This document shows positions 57,955-64,000 of a stretch of DNA of 64,000 nt, one piece after another. Source of the DNA: Desulfobaculum bizertense DSM 18034. Lineage in GTDB: Bacteria > Desulfobacterota > Desulfovibrionia > Desulfovibrionales > Desulfovibrionaceae. The stretch covers positions 42,817-106,816 of the forward strand of contig NZ_FUYA01000002.1 of NCBI RefSeq assembly GCF_900167065.1. Direction: 5' to 3'. The number at the start of each line of letters is the position of its first letter. Position 1 is the first letter of the stretch. The notes beneath the pieces were generated by a model. It did not search any database and had not been told where the DNA came from. It saw only the letters and a list, made by a program, of their open reading frames with translations. Both the position numbers and the translations under genes were made by a program.

Positions 57955-58655
57955 ACGTCATCCTTTGTGGAGTAGCGGTTTTGAAGATTCTGTCGCGGGT
58001 CACGGTGCGCAAGCTGGCGCTTGAGCCAAAAAGGGGAGTGGTGTCCATTTTCTACGGCAACAATTCTGTCTGCCAGATAAAACGCCTCTTCGAGATCATG
58101 CGTCACGTGCACAATGGGAATATCCCAGTGCCCTTTCTGATTTTTGAGTTCTGTGCGAAGCGCTTCGCGTGTGGCGATGTCCAGCGCGGAAAAGGGTTCA
58201 TCCAGAAGCAGAAGGACGGGTTTTCTGGCCAGAGCCTGACAGAATGCGGCCCGCTGGCGTTCGCCGCCAGAAATGTTTGCGGGCTTTTGTTCTGCGATGT
58301 GAGCAATGGAGAACTGTTTGAGCAGGGCGTCTATGTCGACGTCCTCACGGGCGGCAAAGGCGACGTTTTTGCGCACGGTAAGGTGAGGGAAGAGCGTGTA
58401 GTCCTGAAAGACCAGTCCAAGGCCGCGCTTTTGCGGGGGCAAAAACGTTTTGGCTGTGCTGTCACTCCAGACTGTGTCGTGGAGCTTGACCTGTCCGGAG
58501 TCTGGGCGGGTGAGTCCGGCAATGATGCGAACAAGAGTGCTCTTTCCTGCACCAGATGGGCCAACTATGGCTGTCAGAGTTCCAGGCTCACAGGTGAGCT
58601 TGATATCCAGTGTGAAATTTGCCAGCTGCTTTTGAACATCCAGGCAGAGGCTCAT
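57933..58655 (-). CDS. modC: Molybdate-type ABC transporter ATPase lacking a TOBE domain
   Basis: The 240-residue ATPase has Walker A GPSGAGKST, Q-loop VFQDYTLFPHLTV, signature SGGERQRAAFCQALARKP, Walker B LLLLDEPFSALD and the H-loop HVTHDLEEAF. It ends after the ATPase domain; the usual C-terminal Mop/TOBE domain of ModC (which would add about 100 residues) is absent. It overlaps modB by ATGA and the second binding protein by 22 bases. It probably powers both permeases. Confidence 0.88.
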   Translation of the reverse strand: MSLCLDVQKQLANFTLDIKLTCEPGTLTAIVGPSGAGKSTLVRIIAGLTRPDSGQVKLHDTVWSDSTAKTFLPPQKRGLGLVFQDYTLFPHLTVRKNVAFAAREDVDIDALLKQFSIAHIAEQKPANISGGERQRAAFCQALARKPVLLLLDEPFSALDIATREALRTELKNQKGHWDIPIVHVTHDLEEAFYLADRIVAVENGHHSPFWLKRQLAHRDPRQNLQNRYSTKDDVCFDLLA

Positions 58656-59311
58656 GACGATGTCCTTGTGTTGAGGTGGTTGATGGCAAGCAGAGCGGCA
58701 AAGCTGATGGGCACCATTGCCATGCAGAGTTTGAAGGCATCTGCGTAGCGCAGGGCTTCGACAGCTTCATATATGGCTACGGAAGCAACCTTGGTTGTTC
58801 CGGGGATACTTCCGCCAACCATGAGTATGACGCCAAATTCTCCAAGACTGTGGGCAAAGACCAGCATAGCGGCAGCAGAAAGACCGGGGAGGCTGTTGGG
58901 CAGGACGACCCGGACAAAGGTCGCGCAGGGGGAAAGCCCAAGCACAGACGCGCTTTCCAAAAGCCGTATGTCCAGCTTTTCAAAAGCGGCCCGCATGGGC
59001 TGAATGGCAAAGGGGAGATTGTAGACTAGGGAGGCGATAAGAATGCCGCCAAAGCTGAACACAAGGCGCTGGCCCGTCGTCTGTTCCCAGAGCGCTCCTA
59101 ATGGACCCTGTGGGCCGAGTACCAGAAGGAGCGCAAATCCGAGAACTGTAGGAGGGAGAACCATTGGCAAGGAGACAATGGCGTCAAGCAGGCTTTTGCC
59201 CCGAAAGTGGGCAAAAGCTAAAATATAGGCAAGTGGCGCGGCAACAAAGGGGATGAAGCACGTTGTCGCCAGCGCCAGCTTTGCCGAAAGAAGAAGAGGA
59301 GTCAGGTCCAT
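58652..59311 (-). CDS. modB: Molybdate ABC transporter permease
   Basis: The 219-residue membrane protein has five to six helices, LPMVLPPTVLGFALLLVLG near the N-terminal third, and the ModC-contacting loop LESASVLGLSPCATFVRVVLP followed by HSLGEFGVILMVGGSIPG. This is typical of ModB. Its start is directly adjacent to the stop of modA. Confidence 0.93.
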   Translation of the reverse strand: MDLTPLLLSAKLALATTCFIPFVAAPLAYILAFAHFRGKSLLDAIVSLPMVLPPTVLGFALLLVLGPQGPLGALWEQTTGQRLVFSFGGILIASLVYNLPFAIQPMRAAFEKLDIRLLESASVLGLSPCATFVRVVLPNSLPGLSAAAMLVFAHSLGEFGVILMVGGSIPGTTKVASVAIYEAVEALRYADAFKLCMAMVPISFAALLAINHLNTRTSS

Positions 59312-60046
59312 CTACTTGTATCCGTATTTGGCCTTGATTTTTTGTACGGTGTCGCTTCGCATAAAGTCTGCGAATTTCTGTGCGGCATCCCTGTGTTCGC
59401 TTTTTTTCAGAATGCATGCGGCCTGAAGAATATCGGGAGCGCCTTCAACAACGGTAAATGCTCCGCCCTTGGCCTTACCTGAGAACATGGAAGAATAGGC
59501 ACAGAACCCTGCGTCGGTATTCTTGGTCTGGGCATACTGGAAAACCTGCGCAATGGTCTGGGCAAAGATGAGCTTGGGCTGAACCTTGTCCCAGATGTCG
59601 ATGTTCTTCATGGCAATCATTGCTGCGGTCCCGTATGGCGCGGTTTCGACGTTGGCAATGGAGATTTTCTCGACGCGGGAATCTAGCACAAGATTTTTCC
59701 ATGCAATTTTGCCAAGCTCTGGGTTGGCAGACCAGAGAACAAGCTGGCCCTTGGCATAGACAAACGGTTTTTCGGCGAGCTGCTCTTTGTAAAGCAGCTC
59801 TGGACGGCGTTCGTCAGCAGACAGGAAAACGTCGAAGGGAGCACCATTTTTAATCTGTCCGTAGAGCTTTCCGGTGGAGGTGTATGCGGCTTCGGCGTGC
59901 AGCCCTGTTTCGGCTTCGAACGCAGGGATGATTTCCTGCATGGCAGGCATAAAGTTTGCGGCCTGGGCGATGAGCAGGTCTGCTGCTCCGGCTGTTCCCG
60001 GAAGCAGAAGCGTGAGTGTGAGAACGAGAGTGAATAGCTGTTTCAT
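59312..60046 (-). CDS. modA: Molybdate/tungstate-binding protein
   Basis: The 244-residue periplasmic protein has a signal peptide (residues 1-22, cleavage after TAGA). The mature part has LLIAQAANFMPAMQEIIPAFEAETG, AAYTSTGKLYGQIKNGAPFDVFLSADERRPELLY and ETAPYGTAAMIAM; the Ser/Thr and Tyr residues of these motifs bind the oxyanion in ModA. CGGAGAAA precedes 60046. The gene is divergent from the tunR-like gene and heads the operon. Confidence 0.94.
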   Translation of the reverse strand: MKQLFTLVLTLTLLLPGTAGAADLLIAQAANFMPAMQEIIPAFEAETGLHAEAAYTSTGKLYGQIKNGAPFDVFLSADERRPELLYKEQLAEKPFVYAKGQLVLWSANPELGKIAWKNLVLDSRVEKISIANVETAPYGTAAMIAMKNIDIWDKVQPKLIFAQTIAQVFQYAQTKNTDAGFCAYSSMFSGKAKGGAFTVVEGAPDILQAACILKKSEHRDAAQKFADFMRSDTVQKIKAKYGYK

Positions 60047-60241
60047 GGTTTCTCCGAATGGTTCTGACGTGAGGAGTTGAATCTTTTGTTGATCTCTATA
60101 GACTCGTGTCAGGAAACTATGAGTATCCCTGATGAGATACAAGCGTGTCACGCAAGTTCGAGAATGCGTGACCAAAAGGGGGGTGTGGTGACTGAACCCG
60201 TGAACCGACGGGGACGGCATTCCGGTGATGGAGGTGACAGG
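60047..60241. promoter_or_regulatory. Divergent modA/tunR-like control region with nested inverted repeats
   Basis: Within 60110-60142 lie TCAGG-N13-CCTGA and GTATC-N8-GATAC, and CGTGTCA occurs at 60105 and 60144 on the same strand. A minus-strand -10 TATAGA (near 60100) faces modA. The repeats are plausible binding sites for the divergent regulator. No promoter for the plus-strand gene is clear. Confidence 0.45.
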
Positions 60242-61288
60242 ATGTCGCCCTTTGAGACCTTTGCTGTCCCTGAGAATATGCGCCATTTGCCGACTGAAGC
60301 TCTGGATGTGCTGGAGCGTGGATTCTGGCAGTGGCGGGATGAGGCAAAGCGCGCGGACCGGTTGCGGTCCCGGACGCGGATATGCCTGCTGTTTGAGCTT
60401 TTGCGCTATAGTGGCGCGCGGCTTGGAGAAGTCTTGGCGCTTGATGATCGCCGGGCTGTGGACATTGAGAAGATGCAGATTTTTGTGGGCAAGGGCGCGC
60501 AGAAGCGCTGTGTGCCTTTGCCAGAAAAGCTGTGTCGGGAACTGAGAAAATTTGCGGCAAGTCCGGCAGGGACGGGTCTTGCTGGAGAGCTGTTTCATCT
60601 CGATCCCGGCTATGTGCGGCGCATGTTTTATGCCCGTGCAGAGCAGTGTGGACTCCCCCGGGAGCTGGGCGCTCCGCAGGTCTTGCGCCGCTCGCGCGCC
60701 ATTGAACTTCTTCGGAGCGGTGTGCCCCTTGGCGTTGTTCAGGAGATTCTGGGGCAGTCCTCGGCAGATCTTGTGTCTGTGTTCCAAAACTGGTCCAAGC
60801 ACGACGTGCAGGACATTGTCCGAAGAATGGCCGTTGACGCTGCACCGTTGCGGTCCAGTGCCCGAAATGTGTTTTCCGGGCATGTTGCAGAAATCCGGCG
60901 GGATGGCGTGATGGCCGAAGTTGTGCTGGAAACGGTGTTTGGGCAGCATGTGAGTGCCGTGATTACCGTGGAAAGTCTGGAAGCGCTCCAGCTGGACATT
61001 GGGGTGCCCGTGAGTGCCTCAATCAAGGCGCCGCTGGTGGATGTGGTGTTTGATGCCGAGGGGCGGGTGAGTAGCGCGAGCAACTGTTTTGCAGCAGAGA
61101 TTACAGGAGTTCGCCGCTCGGAAGTCCTCAGCGAAATTACAGGACGCTCTGTGGATGGAATGCGCTTTTGTGCACTGCTCGCAAGTCGCGTTCTGGATGA
61201 GCAACAGCCAGAACGAGACGGCCCGAGCGCAGGGCAGTCGGTCTGCTTCTGTTTTAAGGCGCTTTCAGTTGTGCTGCATACTCTCTAA
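60242..61288 (+). CDS. tunR: TunR-type oxyanion-responsive regulator (recombinase-fold DNA-binding domain plus Mop/TOBE)
   Basis: The 348-residue protein has a tyrosine-recombinase-like domain (about residues 15-200) and two Mop/TOBE domains (about 206-272 and 280-348). The recombinase motif RYSGARLGEVLAL keeps the arginine (R60), but the catalytic histidines are glutamine (Q146, Q172) and the nucleophilic tyrosine is phenylalanine (F181), so it should bind but not recombine DNA. This is the architecture of TunR, the tungstate-responsive repressor of Mo/W uptake genes in sulfate reducers. GGAGG precedes 60242; the frame is open from 60077 without homology. It is divergent from modA. Confidence 0.88.
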   Translation: MSPFETFAVPENMRHLPTEALDVLERGFWQWRDEAKRADRLRSRTRICLLFELLRYSGARLGEVLALDDRRAVDIEKMQIFVGKGAQKRCVPLPEKLCRELRKFAASPAGTGLAGELFHLDPGYVRRMFYARAEQCGLPRELGAPQVLRRSRAIELLRSGVPLGVVQEILGQSSADLVSVFQNWSKHDVQDIVRRMAVDAAPLRSSARNVFSGHVAEIRRDGVMAEVVLETVFGQHVSAVITVESLEALQLDIGVPVSASIKAPLVDVVFDAEGRVSSASNCFAAEITGVRRSEVLSEITGRSVDGMRFCALLASRVLDEQQPERDGPSAGQSVCFCFKALSVVLHTL

Positions 61289-61293
61289 AGAAA

Positions 61294-61325
61294 AAAGGCG
61301 GACCCAAGGGTCCGCCTTTATTTTG
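61294..61325. terminator. Terminator between tunR-like and DUF1641 genes
   Basis: AAAGGCGGACCC and GGGTCCGCCTTT with a two-base loop are followed by a T-rich tract on the plus strand and preceded by an A-run that acts for the minus strand. Confidence 0.88.
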
Positions 61326-61360
61326 CGTATCTGGTAACGGAATATCCGTTATGGGGAGAG

Positions 61361-62011
61361 CTAGCTCAGCTTGCCAAGAGTCTTGGTCAGCTCGAGCATA
61401 ACGCCCAGTCCCTGCTTTGCTTCGGGGCTGTTGAGGCTCTTTGCCAGACCAAAAACGCTGACGCGGTCGGTCTTGGTAAGATCCAGCTCTGCGAATGCAT
61501 CGCCAGCCTTTTCGATAAGCTCGCGGGTATGCGGCTCGCCCATCTTGTTGAGCAGGCCCAGCAGGAAAACAAAGGCTTCGCCCATGTTTTTGATTTCTTC
61601 CGGGCCGTAAGTGGATGCAATCTTGCCTCGCACTTCGAGCATGGTCTGGTAGGTGCGGAAAACGCCCTGCTGTTCCAGACCGTCCAGTTTCTCAATGGCC
61701 AGCGGCACGGTGTGCTGCAGGAGCGGAGAAACGGTTTTCCACAGCTCGATGATGTTGTCGAGCTGCTCCAGCATGTAGGTGATGTTGTTGACGCTGGTCA
61801 TCATGCGACGCATCAGCTCAAACAGGTCCTCAAGCTGGAAACCGGAATCAATCTTGCCAAGTTCTGTCAGCAGAACTTTAAAGGCATCGTTTGCAATGGG
61901 AGAGAGATCTTTTTTCAGCTCCCGTGCATTCTCTGCCTGCTCGTGAACGACATCGAGTTTCTTCTCAATCTCGTCCAGTCGCTGGAGAATTCGTTCTTCA
62001 GTGCTTGTCAT
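61361..62011 (-). CDS. DUF1641 protein
   Basis: The 216-residue, largely helical protein has an N-terminal coiled coil (about residues 5-40, EERILQRLDEIEKKLDVV) and the DUF1641 core (LLTELGKIDSGFQLEDLFEL, LGLLNKMGEPHTRELIEKAG). DUF1641 proteins commonly stand beside sulfide:quinone oxidoreductase-like flavoproteins, as here (20 bases after it). No catalytic motif is visible, so a scaffold or assembly partner is likely. A ribosome site GAGAGGAG precedes the start. Confidence 0.87.
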   Translation of the reverse strand: MTSTEERILQRLDEIEKKLDVVHEQAENARELKKDLSPIANDAFKVLLTELGKIDSGFQLEDLFELMRRMMTSVNNITYMLEQLDNIIELWKTVSPLLQHTVPLAIEKLDGLEQQGVFRTYQTMLEVRGKIASTYGPEEIKNMGEAFVFLLGLLNKMGEPHTRELIEKAGDAFAELDLTKTDRVSVFGLAKSLNSPEAKQGLGVMLELTKTLGKLS

Positions 62012-62031
62012 AACTTCGTGCTCCTCTCAGC

Positions 62032-63270
62032 TTACATTCCGGGAACGTTTTTCATCTTGCCGGCCATGAACATCTGGGATTCCAGAGGCAGGTCGTGTCC
62101 CTTAAGCATGAGGTTGAAGTAGACCCACTTGAACATCATCTTGCCCCAGTAGTTCATGTGGCTTTCGCCAAGCAGGGACAGCGGTCCAAGACCGGGGAAG
62201 GGGTACTTGCCCGGAAGCGGCTCAACGTCATAGTTGAAGTCGATGAGGTACGCCTGCTCGTAACCGGAAACGATGAAGCAGGTGGAGTGACCGTCGAACT
62301 CGGGACGAGGCTCTTCACCCTCGATCTCGCGGTGCAGGTTCTCGGCAACAATGTCGGCCTCGTAGTGAGCAACAGAGCCAGCCTTGGAGGTCGGAACGTT
62401 GGTTGCGTCACCAATGATGTACATGTTGTCGAACTGCTTGGATTTCAGGGTGTGCTTGTCTGTGTCCATGTAGCCCATCGGGTCAGCGATTTCGCTGTCC
62501 ATGAGGAACTGGGCACCAAAGTTCGGCGGAATGGAAACCAGCAGGTCGTAGTCAACCTGATCGCCAGTTACGGATTCAAGCACTTTCTTGTCTGCATCAA
62601 CGCTGTCCAGAACAAAGTTCGGGGTCACCTTGATGTTTTTCTCTTCACAGACCTTGGAAAGGATCTTGGTTGCTACTGGCTTGGTAAACGGACCAGTCAG
62701 GGGGGTGACCAGTTCGATTTCAATGTCTTTTCGCACGCCATTCATGGTGAAGAACCAGTCGGCGAGGTAGACGAACTCCAGAGGTGCAACGGGGCACTTG
62801 ATGGGCATTTCTGCGATGTTCAGAACAACGCGGCCCTTCTTCATGTACTTCCAGTGCTTCTGGAGAGCGATAGCTCCATCAGGAGTGTAAAAATCGTGGA
62901 TGTCCTTGCGCCATCCGTTCATCATTCCCTCAACTTCTTCGGGAACAATGCGGCAGCCCGTGCCGACCACAATCCAGTCGTAGTCATATTTGCCGTTGGC
63001 ACAGGTCACAACCTTGGAAGCAGGATCAACATTGACAATGGTATCCTGAACAAAGTTGACGCCATTCGGGATGAAGCTGCTCTTGGGCTTGATGCAGTCA
63101 TCAATGGAATAAATTCCAAACGGCACGAAAAGCCAGCCCGCCTGATAGTGGTGCTGCCAGTCGCGGTCGATGACGGTGATTTCCCATTCCTTTTCGGACA
63201 GTTTTTCTCTCATCTTGTTGGCAACGATGGTTCCACCGGCGCCAGCACCGAGAATGAGCAGTTTTTTCAT
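62032..63270 (-). CDS. Sulfide:quinone oxidoreductase-like FAD protein
   Basis: The 412-residue flavoprotein has the FAD-binding LLILGAGAGGTIVANKM, VTVIDRDWQHHYQAGWLFVPFG, an ATG-like DYDWIVVGTGCRI and the second FAD motif YIIGDATNVPTSKAGSVAHYEA. Cysteines in VGTGCRIVP and KCPVAPLEF occur near the expected active site; a third conserved redox cysteine of classical SQR is not obvious (KVCEEKN is a candidate). It probably passes electrons from a sulfur compound to quinone. AAGGAG precedes the start. It is followed by DUF1641. Confidence 0.85.
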   Translation of the reverse strand: MKKLLILGAGAGGTIVANKMREKLSEKEWEITVIDRDWQHHYQAGWLFVPFGIYSIDDCIKPKSSFIPNGVNFVQDTIVNVDPASKVVTCANGKYDYDWIVVGTGCRIVPEEVEGMMNGWRKDIHDFYTPDGAIALQKHWKYMKKGRVVLNIAEMPIKCPVAPLEFVYLADWFFTMNGVRKDIEIELVTPLTGPFTKPVATKILSKVCEEKNIKVTPNFVLDSVDADKKVLESVTGDQVDYDLLVSIPPNFGAQFLMDSEIADPMGYMDTDKHTLKSKQFDNMYIIGDATNVPTSKAGSVAHYEADIVAENLHREIEGEEPRPEFDGHSTCFIVSGYEQAYLIDFNYDVEPLPGKYPFPGLGPLSLLGESHMNYWGKMMFKWVYFNLMLKGHDLPLESQMFMAGKMKNVPGM

Positions 63271-63626
63271 ACCAGGGACTCCTTATTGATGTTGGGATAA
63301 GGTTCACGCGCTTGGTGGCGCGCTATGTTGAGCGCCGCCGGTTTCCCGGCGCAGGTCCCTGCCGTTGTTCTGCTGCGGGGCAAAAGAAGGAGTCGCCTGT
63401 GCAGCAAAGCGAAATGACGTACTTTTTCACGTCTGGTCAGGGGGGCAGTCTTGTGTGACTGCGCTCTTGTTTGTTCAATTAAACAGCACTGTTTGGGGTG
63501 TGCTGTTCATTGTCTGTCACTGCCTTGTGTCCTGTGCAGCGGTCGCGAAGGGGGCTGACCCCAAAAAGCATGCGGGGGAGTCGCATGTGATGACCTTTTT
63601 GGAGCCAAGCCCTTCCCTTGCGTAAA
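63271..63626. other. Gene-free region upstream of the SQR-like gene
   Basis: No convincing ORF. An 86-codon frame at 63365-63625 lacks a ribosome site and composition typical of neighbours. The promoter of the SQR-like gene must lie in the left part, but no clear hexamers are visible. A small stem GCGCCG/CGGCGC lies near 63341-63355. Confidence 0.4.
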
Positions 63627-63930
63627 GAAATCCGGGGATGAGACGGATTTCTGTGTGCCTTTGCAGTCTGTTCCCTGCAAAGGCTCCTGGGGCTGGTGGT
63701 GATGAATCAGCCCCAGGGAGGGGAATTTGCAAAAACGGGCAACATGCGCTCTGGAGAAGCGCAGGCTGCGTTGCCTGTCTTTGCCACTGACTTTTGGTGA
63801 TGAATCAAAAGCCAGGCTATGAGGTGTCTGGGCCAAGGATGACTGGCTTTGCCCGGACGAGTGGCAGACCAAGGTCTGTTCCCCTTGTTCTGCCTGCCAG
63901 CCTTTATGGAGGAAGAGGCCTAAGGCTGGC
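63627..63930. other. Dense array of stem-loops (candidate structured RNA or regulatory array)
   Basis: At least seven consecutive stems occupy almost all bases: 63627-63651 (8 bp), 63658-63683 (9 bp), 63686-63717 (10 bp), 63729-63784 (14 of 15 paired, with an inner GCGCT/AGCGC), 63791-63811 (6 bp), 63826-63858 (8 bp), 63896-63930 (9 bp). On the plus strand the loops of four of them contain GATGA (63637, 63701, 63799 and 63838 area); two share GTGATGAAT. No known RNA family is recognised, and the strand is uncertain. Confidence 0.5.
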
Positions 63931-64000
63931 GGGGTGCATGCCGAAATGACGGGAATTATGGAGAGAGCCATTCCTGTCAGCGGCATACGGTAAATTTGAT

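Noticed and set aside
60129-60150. CTGATGA followed by GATAC/GTGTC, like the core and stem II of a hammerhead ribozyme
   Set aside because: The conserved GAAA after stem II and a stem III with cleavage site are missing.
60242-61288. Phage-type integrase and therefore a mobile element
   Set aside because: Catalytic His and Tyr residues are replaced and Mop/TOBE domains follow, so it is a regulator. No attachment sites or phage genes are nearby.
63781-63880. Cobalamin riboswitch, suggested by GCCACTG and AAGCCAGG near 63783-63815
   Set aside because: The other conserved blocks and their order do not match, and no B12 gene is visible.
63365-63986. Overlapping frames at 63365-63625 (+) and 63507-63986 (-) as genes
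   Set aside because: No ribosome sites, atypical composition, and they cut across well-paired stems.

Overview
The window looks like a chromosomal segment of a sulfate-reducing bacterium of the Desulfovibrionaceae. The evidence is family-level recognition, not a database search: four tandem Desulfovibrio-type outer-membrane homotrimeric porins; a molybdenum aldehyde oxidoreductase whose eight iron-sulfur cysteines fall at the residue numbers of the Desulfovibrio gigas enzyme; an accessory gene set matching what I remember as the DVU_1551-DVU_1559 neighbourhood of D. vulgaris; a TunR-type regulator (recombinase-fold DNA-binding domain fused to Mop/TOBE domains); and a DUF1641 plus sulfide:quinone-oxidoreductase-like pair. 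No rRNA, CRISPR array, complete insertion sequence or prophage is visible.

Layout. 0-1.4 kb: a tRNA-Lys(CTT) and its terminator, duplicated on both sides of an orphan periplasmic binding protein. 1.8-14.6 kb (+ strand): a small membrane protein, a MerR-like coiled-coil protein, a TreT-like glycosyltransferase, a YprB-like nuclease, a HAD hydrolase, psd-pssA, an ABC-F ATPase, a Nudix enzyme, metF, asd, a class IV aminotransferase and a second glycosyltransferase. 14.6-19.7 kb: UV endonuclease, a Tim44-like protein, a DUF4198 protein, SRP RNA, a lipoprotein, a modular intergenic repeat and two tRNA-Ser(GGA). 19.8-25.6 kb (- strand): DegT aminotransferase, fabI, a nitronate monooxygenase, purC and hisD. 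25.9-32.4 kb: four porins in tandem. 32.8-41.3 kb: uvrC, an Rrf2 regulator, the second inverted copy of the modular repeat, tRNA-Arg(CCG), ubiX, a UPF0173 hydrolase, a CI-like HTH protein with a long disordered tail, and a chemoreceptor.

42.4-61.3 kb is a molybdenum/tungsten region. Reading leftwards on the minus strand, it holds modA-modB-modC, a second binding-protein/permease pair, a DUF364 protein, a MoeA-like protein with a cysteine tail, the aldehyde oxidoreductase mop, and nine downstream genes. Those nine are a flavin/Fe-S/CCG oxidoreductase, a 71-residue two-CxxC protein, a methyltransferase, a C_GCAxxG_C_C protein, a radical SAM protein, a CoA-ligase-like enzyme, XdhC, a MocA-HD fusion and a histidine phosphatase. 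The divergent tunR-like gene probably senses Mo/W oxyanion and controls uptake. A hairpin plus U-tract directly after mop suggests that the enzyme is made in excess over its accessory proteins. 61.3-64 kb: a DUF1641/SQR-like pair, then a 730-base stretch without a convincing gene that contains a dense row of stem-loops, four of them with GATGA in the loop.

The most unusual structures are (1) the two inverted intergenic elements, in which fixed sequence modules alternate with hairpin cassettes of conserved length but unrelated sequence, (2) the stem-loop array near the right edge, and (3) the aldehyde oxidoreductase accessory operon, where several enzymes have no settled function.
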